64,000 nt of DNA. Origin: DASQFQ01 sp963730115 (GTDB taxonomy: Bacteria; Actinomycetota; Thermoleophilia; Solirubrobacterales; Solirubrobacteraceae). Positions 17,284-26,826 of this stretch are shown piece after piece. A program made the position numbers and the translations under genes. The stretch's first letter is position 1. Each line of letters opens with the position of its first letter. The stretch covers positions 248,001-312,000 of the forward strand of contig CAVSQM010000012.1 in assembly GCA_963730115.1 (NCBI GenBank), given 5' to 3'. Under the pieces are notes generated by a model that saw nothing but the letters and a program-made list of their open reading frames with translations, ran no database searches and had not been told where the DNA came from.

Positions 17284-18714
17284 GTGCCCGACTCCCCCGG
17301 ATACCTGCGACGGCACGATTCCTCGCTCCTCCTCGTCGGGGAGATCGAGGCGGAGGTCGCCCCCTGGCTGCGCGCGGCCGGCTACGAGTGCGAGGCGGCC
17401 GCCACCCCGAAGGCGGCGCTGAAGGCGCTCGCCGCCTCACCCGCCCAGCTGATCCTCGTCGGCGGCGCCGACCCGGCCGCCGGCTGCCGCGCCCTGCATG
17501 CCGACGCCCGCATGGGCGAGGCGTGGCTGCTGGCCGTCGCCGACCGCGACGACAGCCGCGCCGCGGTGTCGGTGCTCCAGGCCGGCGCCGACGACTACGT
17601 CCAGCGCCCGTTCACGCGCACCGAGCTGCTCGCCCGCGCCCGAGCGGGCGTGCGCGCCGCCCAGCAGCGCTCCGACGACACGCTGCTGCGCGCGCTGATG
17701 GTCAACGTCCCGGGCGCGATCTACCGCTCCGCCTGGCATGCGAACCACACGCTGGCGCTGATCAGCGACGAGATCGAGCGCATCTCCGGCTACCCGCCGG
17801 CCAACTTCATCGCCAGCTCGCGGCGCACGTTGATGAGCATCGTCCACCCCGACGACCGCGCGGCCATCCTCGAGAAGGTCAAGTACGCCCACGAGTCCGA
17901 GAGCGCGTTCGTGCTCGAGTACCGGATCGTCCGCGCCGACGGCGAGATCCGCTGGGTGCTCGACCGCGGCCAGCTCGTCAGGGGCCCGGGCGGCCGGCTG
18001 TGGATGGACGGCGCGATCTTCGACATCACCGAGCGCCGGGAGGCCGAGGAGGCGCTGCGCCGGCGCGAGGTCGAGGCCGCCCGCACCGAGGAGCTGCGCG
18101 CCTCGCGGACCCGCATCGTCGAGGCCGCCGACGCCGCCCGGCGCAAGATCGAGCGCGACCTCCACGACGGTGCGCAACAGCGGCTCGTGGCGATGGCGCT
18201 CGACGTGCGGGTGGCGAAGGCGCGGCTCGCGAAGGATCCCGACTCCGCCGCCCCGTTCCTCGACCGCCTCGCCGACGAGCTCGCCCAGGCGTCCGCCGAG
18301 CTGCGCGAGCTCGCCCGCGGCATCCACCCCGCCGTGCTGACCGAGCGCGGGCTCGCCCCGGCCATCGAGACGCTCGCCTCGCGCGCGACGGTGCCGGTCG
18401 AGGTCCTCGCGGTGCCGGCGGAGCGGCTCCCGCCGGTGGTCGAGGCGACCGCCTACTTCACGGTCTCCGAGGCGCTCACCAACGTGGCGAAGTACGCCAA
18501 CGCGAGCTACGCCACCGTGCGCGTCCACAACGGCGACGACCGGCTCGTGGTCGAGGTCGCCGACGACGGCGTCGGCGGCGCGCAGGCCGGCATCGGCTCC
18601 GGCCTGAGCGGGCTGGCCGACCGCGTCGGCGCCGTCGACGGCGAGCTCAGCGTCACCAGCCCGCCGGGCGAGGGCACGCTGGTGCGCGCGGTGCTGCCGC
18701 TTCAGGCGAGCTGA
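17284..18714 (+). CDS. Histidine kinase with degenerate receiver and PAS domain
   Basis: Sensor kinase of 476 residues, GTG start. Residues 12-125 form a receiver-like domain (LQAGADDYVQRPFTRTELLARARA), but the phospho-acceptor aspartate position reads LILVGGADP and the usual N-terminal acidic pair is missing, so it is unlikely to be phosphorylated. A PAS/PAC domain follows (ISGYPPANF to GAIFDITERREAEEAL). The HisKA_3 dimerisation helix has ERDLHDGAQQRLVAMALDVR with the phospho-histidine, and the ATPase domain shows EALTNVAKYA and DDGVGGA. This is the NarL-partner (HPK7) type. No response regulator lies nearby, so the partner is unknown. Confidence 0.88.
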   Translation: MPDSPGYLRRHDSSLLLVGEIEAEVAPWLRAAGYECEAAATPKAALKALAASPAQLILVGGADPAAGCRALHADARMGEAWLLAVADRDDSRAAVSVLQAGADDYVQRPFTRTELLARARAGVRAAQQRSDDTLLRALMVNVPGAIYRSAWHANHTLALISDEIERISGYPPANFIASSRRTLMSIVHPDDRAAILEKVKYAHESESAFVLEYRIVRADGEIRWVLDRGQLVRGPGGRLWMDGAIFDITERREAEEALRRREVEAARTEELRASRTRIVEAADAARRKIERDLHDGAQQRLVAMALDVRVAKARLAKDPDSAAPFLDRLADELAQASAELRELARGIHPAVLTERGLAPAIETLASRATVPVEVLAVPAERLPPVVEATAYFTVSEALTNVAKYANASYATVRVHNGDDRLVVEVADDGVGGAQAGIGSGLSGLADRVGAVDGELSVTSPPGEGTLVRAVLPLQAS

Positions 18715-19295
18715 AGCCGCAGCGCGCTCCGCCGCTCCCAGATCAGCAGCGCGATCGCGCCGTTGACGAGGCAGTAGTAGACGGGATACAGCAGCAGCGA
18801 GGTGTCGATCGCGCCGACCGCGCCGGCCGCCAGCGCGCCGCCGAGGCTCGCGAACGCGATAGGTGATCAGCGTTTCCGACTCGGGATCGCGGTACGTCTT
18901 GGGGACCATCATCGCCGCCGCCGATAAGGTCAGCCGCGATGACGCAGATCGTCGCGACGATCGGCTCGTCGGCCACGATCCAGCCCGGCCACGCCGACGC
19001 CCGCGATGGCGATCATCAACCGCTCCGCCGGGCTCACGCCGCCCTCGCCGTACCGGATCGAGAGCACGAAGATCAGGCTCGTCAGCACGGCCTGCACGCC
19101 CGCCATGACGAGGCTCCAGGACGCGCCGTCGGCGTACTGCGAGAGGCTGACGACGATGGCCAGCACGCCCCAGATCAGCCACGTGCCGCGGTGCGGGCGG
19201 GTCGACCCGCGCAGCGTGTCGCGCACGTAGGGGATCGTGTCGAGCACGCCGATCACACCGGCCGCCAGGCCGAGCACGACGACGAGCTCGATCAT
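18702..19295 (-). CDS. Small multi-spanning membrane protein coupled to the SpeD-like gene (three single-base insertions)
   Basis: The repaired protein is about 196 residues with five or six hydrophobic stretches: MIELVVVLGLAAGVIGVLDT, GTWLIWGVLAIVVSLSQYA, LVMAGVQAVLTSLIFVLS, then ERLMIAIAGVGVAGWIVAD, PIVATICVIAADL and SLLLYPVYYCLVNGAIALL. Extra bases at about 18985, 18926 and 18860 split it. The first half (IPYVRDTLRGSTRPHRGTWL) faintly resembles PQ-loop/SemiSWEET transporters, but I do not recognise a named family. Its ATG overlaps the stop of the SpeD-like gene as ATGA, so the two work together. The 3' end overlaps the kinase gene by 13 bases. Confidence 0.72.
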
Positions 19296-19684
19296 CGCTG
19301 CAGCACCCGCACCGTCGGCGTCCCGCCGAAGTGCTCGACCGCCAGCGCGGCGGCGCGGTCGGGGTCGAACGGCCGGCACGAGAAGACGTCGACGAAGAGG
19401 CGGCCGTACACCTCGTCGGCGTGGAGGGTGATCGAGCTCGTCTCGATGAACTGCATCGCCGACCAGCCCTCGAGATCGCCGTTGCCGAAGCGCTCGATCA
19501 GCAGCGGTCCGTGCGCCTGCATGGCGATCGCCTCGACCAGCGCGGGCACGAAGCGGCGGATGACGTCAGGGTCCGACAGCCTCGCGCGGTCGCTGTCGTG
19601 GAGGTCGAGGGCGGCGAGCATGCCCCACGGCGCCTGGGGAGCGGCGCCGGCGGGCGAGCTGCGGGGGAGCAGTGTGGTGGCCAT
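19292..19684 (-). CDS. S-adenosylmethionine decarboxylase (SpeD) superfamily protein
   Basis: A 130-residue protein resembling pyruvoyl-dependent SpeD enzymes. Residues 40-75 and the block WSAMQFIETSSITLHADE then LFVDVFSCRPFDPD match the SpeD core, where the proenzyme normally self-cleaves before a serine in the ESH motif to create the pyruvoyl group. Here that stretch reads ETSSIT, so the cleavage residue is shifted or different; the downstream DVFSC cysteine is kept. SpeD relatives can also decarboxylate ornithine or arginine, so the substrate is open. It is coupled by ATGA overlap to the membrane protein downstream, suggesting polyamine synthesis plus movement or sensing. Confidence 0.75.
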   Translation of the reverse strand: MATTLLPRSSPAGAAPQAPWGMLAALDLHDSDRARLSDPDVIRRFVPALVEAIAMQAHGPLLIERFGNGDLEGWSAMQFIETSSITLHADEVYGRLFVDVFSCRPFDPDRAAALAVEHFGGTPTVRVLQR

Positions 19685-19749
19685 GCCGGCGACCCTCGCG
19701 CAGCCCGCTTTCGGAACGCTTTCACGCAGCCGGATAGGCTCGCCCCGCG

Positions 19750-22700
19750 GTGGACGCGCAGTTCCGGATCCTCGGTCCGATCGAGGTCGACCTCGACGGC
19801 GGCCGGACTGCCCGCGTCCCGCGCGGCCGCGCGCTGTCGCTGCTCGCGCTGCTGATCGTGCACCGCGGCGACACGGTGCCCCTCGACCGCGTGCTCGACG
19901 AGCTCTGGGAGGCGGAGGCGCCGCAGCACGCCCGCAACGCGGTCCAGGTCGTGGTGTCGCGGCTGCGGACGGCGGTCGGCGAGGAGCTCGTGCGCTCCGA
20001 GGGCGGCGGCTACGCCGTGCGGCTCGCGCCGGGCGCGCTCGACGCCGACCGCTTCGAGGCGCAGCTGCGGCGCGGGCGCGAGGAGCTGGCGCGCGGCGTG
20101 CCGTGGGACGCCGCGGCGACGCTGCGGCGCGGCGCTCGAGCTGTGGCGCGGGCCGGCGCTCGCCGACGTCGCCGACGAGCGCTTCGCGCAGCCCGAGATC
20201 GCGCGGCTCGAGGACCTGCGGCTCGGCGGCCTCTGCGAGCGCATCGAGGCCGATCTCGCGATCGGCCGCCACGCCGAGGTCGCCGGGGAGCTCGAGGCGC
20301 TGGTCCAGGCAGCATCCGCTGCGGGAGCGCCTGCGCGGCCAGCTGATGCTGGCGCTCTACCGCGCCGGCCGCCAGGCCGACGCGCTCGCCGCCTACCGCG
20401 ACGCGCACCGCGCGCTCGTCGAAGGGCTCGGCATCGAGCCGTCCCCGGACCTGCGCGCGCTCGAGGCCGCGATCCTGCGCCAGGACGTGCCCGAGCCGGT
20501 GGCGCTGCCGGCCCGCACCGCGCGCACGGCCGACTCGCGGCGCTTCGTGACCTGCGTCGTCTCCCAGCTCGCCGGCGCGGAGCCCGGCTAGCGACCCCGA
20601 GTCGCTGCGCGCCGTCGTCGAGCGCTTCCACGACGCCGGCCGGCGCGGTGTTCACCGGCCACGGCGGCAGCGTCGTCGAGCTGCGCAGCGACGCCGTGGT
20701 CGCCGTGCTCGGCATGCCGGTGGCGCACGAGGACGATGCCCAGCGCGCGCTGCGCGCGGCCGCCGAGCTGCGCGACGAGCTGCCGTTCGGCATGCGCACC
20801 GGCGCCTGCACCGGCGAGGTGGTCGCCGCCGCGAGCCCGCCGGTGATCGGCGAGGCGGTCGCCGTCGCGGAGCGGCTCGCGCGTTCGGCGGAGCGCGGTG
20901 AGATCCGGCTCGCGGAGTCGACCTGGCAGGTCGTGCGGCACGCCGCCCGCGCCACGCCGCTCGAGGGCGGCGGGCTGCTGCTCGGCGGGCTCGACGCCGA
21001 CGCGCCGGCCATCGCGCGCCGCTTCGACCAGCCGCTGGTCGGGCGCGACGAGGAGCTGCGCATGCTGCGCGAGGCGTTCGCGCGCGTCACCGAGCGGCGC
21101 ACGCCGGAGCTGCTCACGATCCTCGGCGAGCCGGGCATCGGCAAGACGCGCCTCGTCGCGGAGCTGGAGGGCACCGTGCGCTCCGGCCGCTGCCGCGAGT
21201 ACGGCGAAGGGATCACGCTGTGGCCGCTGCGCGAGGTCGTCGAGCAGGTGCGCGGCGAGCGCAGCGCCGACGAGCTCGCCGCCGAGCTGGGGATCCCCGC
21301 GGTCGCCGTGCGGCGCGTGGCCGCCGCGGTCGGCCTGCAGGACGGCGAGCCCGGCGAGGACACCGACTGGGCGCTGCAGCAGCTCGTCGGCGGCCTCGCC
21401 CGGCAGGCGCCGCTCGCGCTCGTGATCGACGATGCCCACTGGGCGGAGCCGGCGCTGCTCGACGTGCTGCTCGACCTCGTGGCCCGCCTGCGCGGCGCCC
21501 CGGTGCTCGTGGTCTGGGTCGCGCGCCCCGACCTGGTCGAGCGCGCCGGCGGCCGGCTCGAGCGCGGGACCGTGATCACGCTGCCGCCGCTGTCGCCCGC
21601 GGCCAGCGACTCGCTGCTCGCCACGCTCGGCGGCAGCCGCCTGCCCGCCGAGGAGCAGCGGCGGGTCGCGGCCGCGGCGGGCGGGAACCCGCTGTTCCTC
21701 GAGCAGCTCCTCGCCTACGTCGGCGAGCGGCGGGCCGCGGCGGAGCTGCCGCCCGCGCTGCACGCGCTGCTGTCCGCGCGGCTCGACCGGCTCGACACCG
21801 CGGAGCGCTCGGCGCTCGCCCTCGGCGCCGTGGCGGGCGACACGTTCACCGCCGCCTCGGTGCACGCGCTCGCCGCCGGCCTCGGCGCCGCCGAGGTCGA
21901 GCGCGCCTGCGCGCGGCTGATCGAGCGCGACCTGCTCGTCCGCGGCCCGCGCGACACCCTGCGCTTCCGCCACACGCTGATCCGCGACGCCGCCTACGCC
22001 TCGCTGGCGAAGTCGGCGCGGGCCGGGCTGCACGAGCGGCACGCGGACTGGCTCGATGCGCTCGGGGACCGGTTGCCGGAGGCCGACGCGCGCATCGGCT
22101 TCCACCTCGAGACGGCGTGCCGCCTCGCGCGCGAGATCGGGCACGCCGCGTCGCCTCGCCTCCAGCGGGCGGGCGAGCGGCTCGCCGCCGCGGCGGCGAT
22201 CGCCCATGCGCGCGGCGATCTCGCCGGCGAGATCGGCTTCCTCGACCGCGCGATCGCGCTGCTCGGCGACGACACGACGCACGGCGCGCCGCTGTTGCCG
22301 GGTCTGGTCTCCTCGCTGTTCGAGTCCGGCGCGTCCGACCGCGCCGACGCGCTCGCCGACCGCGCGGTCGAGGTGACCGGCGCGCTCGGGCTCATGCGCG
22401 CGGAGGCCCGCGCGCGCATCGAGCGCGAGCACATCCGGCTGTCCTGCCACCCCGAGACGTTCCGCCCCGAGCGCTCGCTCGCCGACGCCGGCAAGGCGGT
22501 GGCCACGATGCGGCAGCTGGGCGACGAGCTCGGCCTCGCCCGCGCCGCGTACCTGCTGTCCGACCTGTCGTGGCTGGCGGGCGACCCGGTCGCCTCCTAC
22601 GCGCACGCCGAGTCGATGCTCGCCTACGCGCGCCGCGCCGGCAGCGAGTTCGACGCCGCGACGGCACTCGTGTTCATGTCCTGGTGCCTGGTCGAGGGCC

Positions 22701-23398
22701 CGTGGCCGGCGAGCGAGGCGATCGCGCTGTGCGACGAGCTGATGGAGGACGCCGAGCGCGCGGGCCGCTTGAGCCTGATCGGCTGCCGCGCGGTCGTGAT
22801 GGCCATGATCGGCCGCTACGACGACGCGCGCGGCGAGATGGAGCACGCGCGGGCGGGCTTCGCGGAGCTGCGGCTCGACCTGATGGCCGCCTATCTCGCC
22901 CTGCTCGTCGCGCTCGCCGAGCTGCTCGCGGGCGATCCGGTGGCGGCCGAGCGTGCCTGCCAGGACGCGGAGGCGATGGTCTCCGGGCCGGGCGACCGCT
23001 GGTACCAGGCGATGGTCAACGTCGACCTCGCGCAGGCGGTCATCGCGCAGGGCCGCACGGCCGACGCGATCGCTGTGGTGAAGCGGATCGACGCGGTGCC
23101 GGCGCCCTGCGACATCGAGTGGGCGATCAAGCGCCACATGGCGCGGTCATGGGTGATGGAGCGGTCGGGCGACCACCCGGCCGCGGTCGCCGAGGCGCGG
23201 AGGGCGGCGACCGCCGCCGAGCTCACGAGCCTGCTGATCGTGCGGGCCGACGCCCAGCGCAGGCTCGCCCGGGCGCTGCGCGCGGCGGGGCGGACCGGGG
23301 ACGCCGAGGTGGCCGCGCGCGAGGCGCTCGTGCTCGACGAGCGCAAGGGCAACCTCGTCGCCGCGGCGGCGACGCGGCGCCTGCTCGCCGAGCTCTAG
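19750..23398 (+). CDS. AfsR/SARP-type regulator with cyclase-like remnant, AAA ATPase and TPR domains (four single-base insertions)
   Basis: Giant transcription factor of about 1214 residues. The N-terminus (FRILGPIEVDLDGGRTARVP to NAVQVVVSRLRTAVGEELV) is an OmpR-like winged helix, followed by a BTAD domain ending in YRDAHRALVEGLGIEPSPDL. Next comes a short class III cyclase-like stretch (VVELRSDAVVAVLGMPVAHE, GEAVAVAERLARSA) that lacks obvious catalytic aspartates. The ATPase domain has Walker A GEPGIGKTR and Walker B LVIDDAHWAEPALLD, and TPR-like helices fill the rest. Extra bases at about 20127, 20309, 20585 and 20643 break the BTAD-to-cyclase part. It is divergent from the SpeD-like operon, a plausible target. 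Confidence 0.85.
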
Positions 23399-24417
23399 CC
23401 GTCGCGCACGAGCCGCGCGCCGGCCACGAGCGACTGCAGCTTGCCGAACGCGGACTCGCGCGGCAGGTACTTCATCCCGCAGTCGGGCGCGGCCACGAGC
23501 TCGCCCGCGTCCTTGTAGGGGAGCGCGCGCCGGATCCGCTCGGCCACCGTCTCGGGCGACTCGACCGCGTGGTCGTCGAGGTTGAGCACGCCGAGGATGA
23601 CCGTCTTGCCGGGCAGCCCCTCGAGCACCGAGCAGTCGAGGTTCGACTGCGCCGTCTCGATCGAGATCTGGTCGCAGTCGACGGCGGCCAGCTCGGTGAG
23701 GAACGAGTAGCCGGGCGGGCGCTCGTGGATGATCGCGGCGTAGCCGAAGCAGATGTGCACGGCGGTCGTGCCGGCGTGGCCGGCCAGCGCGGCCTCGAGC
23801 GCGTCGCGCCCGTACTCGCGCGCCTTCTCGGGCCGCGCCTGCATGTAGGGCTCGTCGATCTGGACGATGTCGGCGCCGGCCGCGAACAGGTCGGCGATCT
23901 CGGCGTTGACCGCGGCGGCGTAGGCGAGCGCGAGCTCCGCCTCGTGCTCATAGTGGTCGTTCTGGGCCTGCTGGGACATCGTGAACGGGCCCGGGACGGT
24001 GATCTTGGTCAGGCGGTCGGTGTTCGCCTTCAGGAACTCGAGGTCGCGGACCTGCACCGGGTGCTTGCGCTCGATCGGCCCGACGACGCGCGGCACCGGG
24101 TTGGGATGGCCGCTGCGGTCGAGCGCGCTGCCGGGGTTGTCGAGGTCGATGCCGGTGAGCGCGTTCGCGAAGCGGTTCGAGTAGCTCTCGCGCCGCATCT
24201 CGCCGTCGGTGACGATGTCGAGCCCGGCCCGCTCCTGGTCGCGGATGGCGAGCACCGTCGCGTCGTCCTGCGCCTCGTCGATCCACTGCGGGTCGACGCG
24301 CCACAGCTCGAGCGCGCGGACGCGCGGCGGGAAGCGCCCGGCGAGCTTCTCGCGGTCGATCAGCCAGTTGGGCTGGGCGTAGGAGCCGACGAGGCTGGTG
24401 GGCAGGCTCTGCGTCAC
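23395..24417 (-). CDS. MetE C-terminal-like cobalamin-independent methyltransferase
   Basis: A 340-residue TIM barrel related to the catalytic half of cobalamin-independent methionine synthase. Family marks are LPTSLVGSYAQPNWL at the N-terminus, DIVTDGEMRRESY, TVPGPFTM, DIVQIDEPYMQARP, VHICFGYAA and a late cysteine in VAAPDCGMKYLPR. It lacks the N-terminal half of MetE, so it is one of the core-type proteins whose methyl donor and acceptor are often unknown. The start overlaps the upstream P-loop gene as ATGA, and the end overlaps the convergent regulator by four bases. Confidence 0.85.
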   Translation of the reverse strand: MTQSLPTSLVGSYAQPNWLIDREKLAGRFPPRVRALELWRVDPQWIDEAQDDATVLAIRDQERAGLDIVTDGEMRRESYSNRFANALTGIDLDNPGSALDRSGHPNPVPRVVGPIERKHPVQVRDLEFLKANTDRLTKITVPGPFTMSQQAQNDHYEHEAELALAYAAAVNAEIADLFAAGADIVQIDEPYMQARPEKAREYGRDALEAALAGHAGTTAVHICFGYAAIIHERPPGYSFLTELAAVDCDQISIETAQSNLDCSVLEGLPGKTVILGVLNLDDHAVESPETVAERIRRALPYKDAGELVAAPDCGMKYLPRESAFGKLQSLVAGARLVRDG

Positions 24418-24902
24418 AGCCGCGCAGTCTCTCTGATCCGCGCGGCCACGGCCTCGGCGGCCTCGCCCTCGGTGCTGAGCACCAGGTCGGCGCCGGGCAC
24501 GTCGGCCATCGCGCGGGCATGCGCGACGAGCCCGGCGAGCCCCGACCAGCTCGGCGGCTCGCGGGCGATGATGCGCTCGGCGAGCGTGTCGGGCGGGGCG
24601 TGCAGGCGCACGACGAAGGTCTCCTCGGCGCCGACCGCCTCGATCAGCTGCGCGAGCTCGTCCTGCGTCTCGATCGTGTCCCCGACGAGCAGCACCTCGT
24701 GGCCGGCCTTGCGCAGCAGGGCGCAGTTGACGCGGACGTGCCGCAGGCGAGCCTCATCCTCCAGCCCCGGGTGCGTCCATGCGATCGCCTCGACCTCGAG
24801 CGCCGCGTGCGGCACGTCGTCATCGGACAGCGCTTCGGTCAGGGCCGTCAGCACCGTCGTCTTGCCGGACCCGGGCGGCCCGGTGATCAGCAGCGCCCTC
24901 AT
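24414..24902 (-). CDS. Small P-loop NTPase/kinase
   Basis: A 162-residue nucleotide kinase-like protein beginning MRALLITGPPGSGKTTVLTA, a clean Walker A. Further features are EVEAIAWTHPGLEDEARLRH, VLLVGDTIETQDEL and FVVRLHAPPDTLAERIIARE, a pattern seen in adenylylsulfate or shikimate kinase-like small P-loop proteins. The phosphorylated substrate is unknown. The ATG at 24902 was chosen because the Walker A then sits at residue 7; a longer frame to 25001 adds only low-complexity residues. It overlaps the MetE-like gene by four bases, so the two form a two-gene operon. Confidence 0.78.
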   Translation of the reverse strand: MRALLITGPPGSGKTTVLTALTEALSDDDVPHAALEVEAIAWTHPGLEDEARLRHVRVNCALLRKAGHEVLLVGDTIETQDELAQLIEAVGAEETFVVRLHAPPDTLAERIIAREPPSWSGLAGLVAHARAMADVPGADLVLSTEGEAAEAVAARIRETARL

Positions 24903-25101
24903 GCTTGATCGATCGGATGCACGCGCGTATCCTGCCGTCTGGCGCCGTCCCGCGCCGAACCCTCGATTCCGGTGCTCACGCCACCGGCCCAGCGGGGGCA
25001 AAGGAGGCCAGAGCCTTCGGGAAGCCGGTCAGAAGTTGCCCTTTCCGGCGGGGTGTCGTGAGCGTGAGTCGCGGGACCGCCGCCGACGAGAGGAGCACCC
25101 G
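24903..25101. other. Intergenic region, no gene seen
   Basis: Divergent gap between the P-loop gene and the SRPBCC gene. An AGGAG ribosome site precedes the ATG at 25102. No clear promoter, operator or hairpin was recognised in the rest. Confidence 0.5.
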
Positions 25102-25755
25102 ATGACCGCACACAGATCGTTCAAGCGCCTCGTCCGCTCGCGGATGGAGAAGACCGGCGAGAGCTACACGGCGGCGCGCGCGCAGCTGCTGGTCGCGGAC
25201 GAGCCGGAGCCCCGCCTCCTGGCCTCCGACGAGCGCATCCGCGAGCGCACCGGCCGCGGCTGGGAGGAGTGGTTCGACCGGCTCGACGAGTGGGGCGCGG
25301 CAGAGCGCACCCACCGCGAGATCGCGCGCTGGCTCGCCGAGGAGCAGGGCGCCGATCCGCTGGCCTGGAACGTGCAGGTGATCGTCAAGAGCTACGAGCG
25401 CACCCGCATGGGGCGCGCCGTCGGCGAGCACGAGGACGGCTTCAGCGTCACCGCCACCAAGACGGTGGCCGTGCCGGTCGAGCGGCTCTACGCGGCGTTC
25501 GTGGACGCCGACCAGCGGGCGCGCTGGCTGCCCGACGCCGAGTTGCGCGAGCGCACCACCATCGCCCCGCGGTCGGCGCGCTTCGACTGGGGCGACGGCA
25601 GCACGCGCGTGCACGTGACGTTCGCCGCCAAGAACGGCGACAAGAGCACGGCCGCGCTGATCCACGAGCGGCTGCCCGACGGCGCCGAGGCCGAGCGGAT
25701 GAAAGCGTTCTGGAGGGAGCGCGTCGCCGGCCTCAAGGAGGTGCTGGAGTCATGA
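25102..25755 (+). CDS. DUF4287-like and SRPBCC (AHSA1-type) domain protein
   Basis: A 217-residue protein. Residues 1-35 (SFKRLVRSRMEKTGESYTAA) match the short DUF4287-like segment often found in actinobacterial stress proteins. Residues 110-217 form an AHSA1/START-like helix-grip fold: TATKTVAVPVERLYAAFVDA, RWLPDAELRERTT and STRVHVTFAAKNGDKSTAAL, usually a hydrophobic ligand pocket. There is no catalytic signature. The stop overlaps the VOC gene start (ATGA), so the two are co-translated. The ligand is unknown. Confidence 0.75.
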   Translation: MTAHRSFKRLVRSRMEKTGESYTAARAQLLVADEPEPRLLASDERIRERTGRGWEEWFDRLDEWGAAERTHREIARWLAEEQGADPLAWNVQVIVKSYERTRMGRAVGEHEDGFSVTATKTVAVPVERLYAAFVDADQRARWLPDAELRERTTIAPRSARFDWGDGSTRVHVTFAAKNGDKSTAALIHERLPDGAEAERMKAFWRERVAGLKEVLES

Positions 25756-26108
25756 GCGCCCTCACGCACGTCGGCACCGTCATCGTCCCCGTCTCCGACC
25801 AGGACAAGGCGCTCGCGTTCTACGTCGGCACGCTCGGGTTCGAGGTCCGCATGGACGCCGAGTTCGCCCCCGGGCAGCGCTGGCTCGAGGTCGCGCCGCC
25901 CGGCGCGGCGACGTCGCTGGCGCTGGTCCCCGGCGACGCGATGGAGGTGAGCCTCGCGACCACGGACGCCGAGGCCGACCACGCCGCGCTGCTGGCCGCG
26001 GGCGTCGACGCCGACGCGGAGCTCATCCGGATGGGCGAGTACGTGCCGCCGATGTTCACGTTCCGCGACCCCGACGGCAACCCGTTCCGCGTGGTGGAGC
26101 GCGACTAG
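25752..26108 (+). CDS. VOC family protein (glyoxalase/bleomycin-resistance fold)
   Basis: A 118-residue single-unit VOC protein. VGTVIVPVSDQDKALAFYVG at the N-terminus and MFTFRDPDGNPFRVVER at the C-terminus are family hallmarks. The first-strand metal histidine is absent (VIVPV), while the C-terminal acidic residue remains, so metal catalysis is doubtful and a binding or resistance role is possible. It is coupled to the SRPBCC gene by an ATGA overlap. Confidence 0.8.
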   Translation: MSALTHVGTVIVPVSDQDKALAFYVGTLGFEVRMDAEFAPGQRWLEVAPPGAATSLALVPGDAMEVSLATTDAEADHAALLAAGVDADAELIRMGEYVPPMFTFRDPDGNPFRVVERD

Positions 26109-26172
26109 GCCGCGCTCGACGACGGTCGCCCGCCGCTTGCTCACCGGACCCGGCGCGGGCTAACCTCGCCCG

Positions 26173-26820
26173 GTGAGCACGGCGGGCCCACCGCCCGGCA
26201 GGTCGCAGCACCGAGCGCGGCGCTGGTGGGCGCATCTCGGCCGTCTCGGCAAGTGGCTCGTGGCGACCGTCGCCGCCTCGGTGATCGGCGTCGTGGTGTC
26301 GCTGGCCCTCGACGGCGACGACGGGGACGGGCCGCTGACCCCGACCGCCACGCCGACCGCGTCGCCCGTCCCGCGCGCCCAGCTCGTGAGCGCGCAGTTC
26401 ATCGGCCGCTACGAGGTCGAGGCCGACGGTACGGTGAACGGCGCCATCGACGTGCTCGGCCGGCCCACCGGGCGCGCGCCGCAGCGCACCGACTGCATGC
26501 TGACCTGGGCGCAGCACGGCGTGACGATGCAGTTCGTCTACCTCGGCGCCGGGGACCCGTGCTCGCTGGGCAAGTTCTGCTCCGCGTCGATCGACGGGCG
26601 CGAGTGGCGAACCTCCACCGGCCTCGCGGCCGGAGACTCGGTCCGGCAGCTGTGGGAGCTCTACCCGCGCGCCCGCGAGATCCCCGACGGGGCGATCATC
26701 CGCTATGTGCTGGAGCGCGGGACGGCGCCCTGCGGCCGGGCCGGGGGCGGGCTGGAGGCGTGGACGGGGAGCGGCCGGGTCGGCCAGCTCCACGTCAGCT
26801 TCCAGGCCGGCGGCGACTGA
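26173..26820 (+). CDS. Membrane-anchored protein of unknown function
   Basis: A 215-residue protein with GTG start. A basic N-terminus is followed by one transmembrane segment near residues 28-46 (WLVATVAASVIGVVVSLAL), then a threonine-proline linker (LTPTATPTASPVPR) and an extracytoplasmic domain of about 150 residues with four cysteines (DCMLTW, DPCSLGKFCSAS, APCGRA) that could form disulfides. I do not recognise the domain. It converges on the DegV gene with a six-base gap. Confidence 0.65.
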   Translation: MSTAGPPPGRSQHRARRWWAHLGRLGKWLVATVAASVIGVVVSLALDGDDGDGPLTPTATPTASPVPRAQLVSAQFIGRYEVEADGTVNGAIDVLGRPTGRAPQRTDCMLTWAQHGVTMQFVYLGAGDPCSLGKFCSASIDGREWRTSTGLAAGDSVRQLWELYPRAREIPDGAIIRYVLERGTAPCGRAGGGLEAWTGSGRVGQLHVSFQAGGD

Positions 26821-26826
26821 CCGCGC

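Noticed and set aside
20588..23137. 850-codon minus-strand open frame opposite the AfsR-like gene
   Set aside because: Composition is typical of antisense of a high-GC gene; no motifs; the plus-strand reading has Walker A and B and TPR features.
21220..25755. 1500-codon plus-strand open frame spanning the regulator and beyond
   Set aside because: Only its last part (25102-25755) is a real gene. The rest is a shifted frame of the AfsR-like gene and the antisense of the MetE-like gene.
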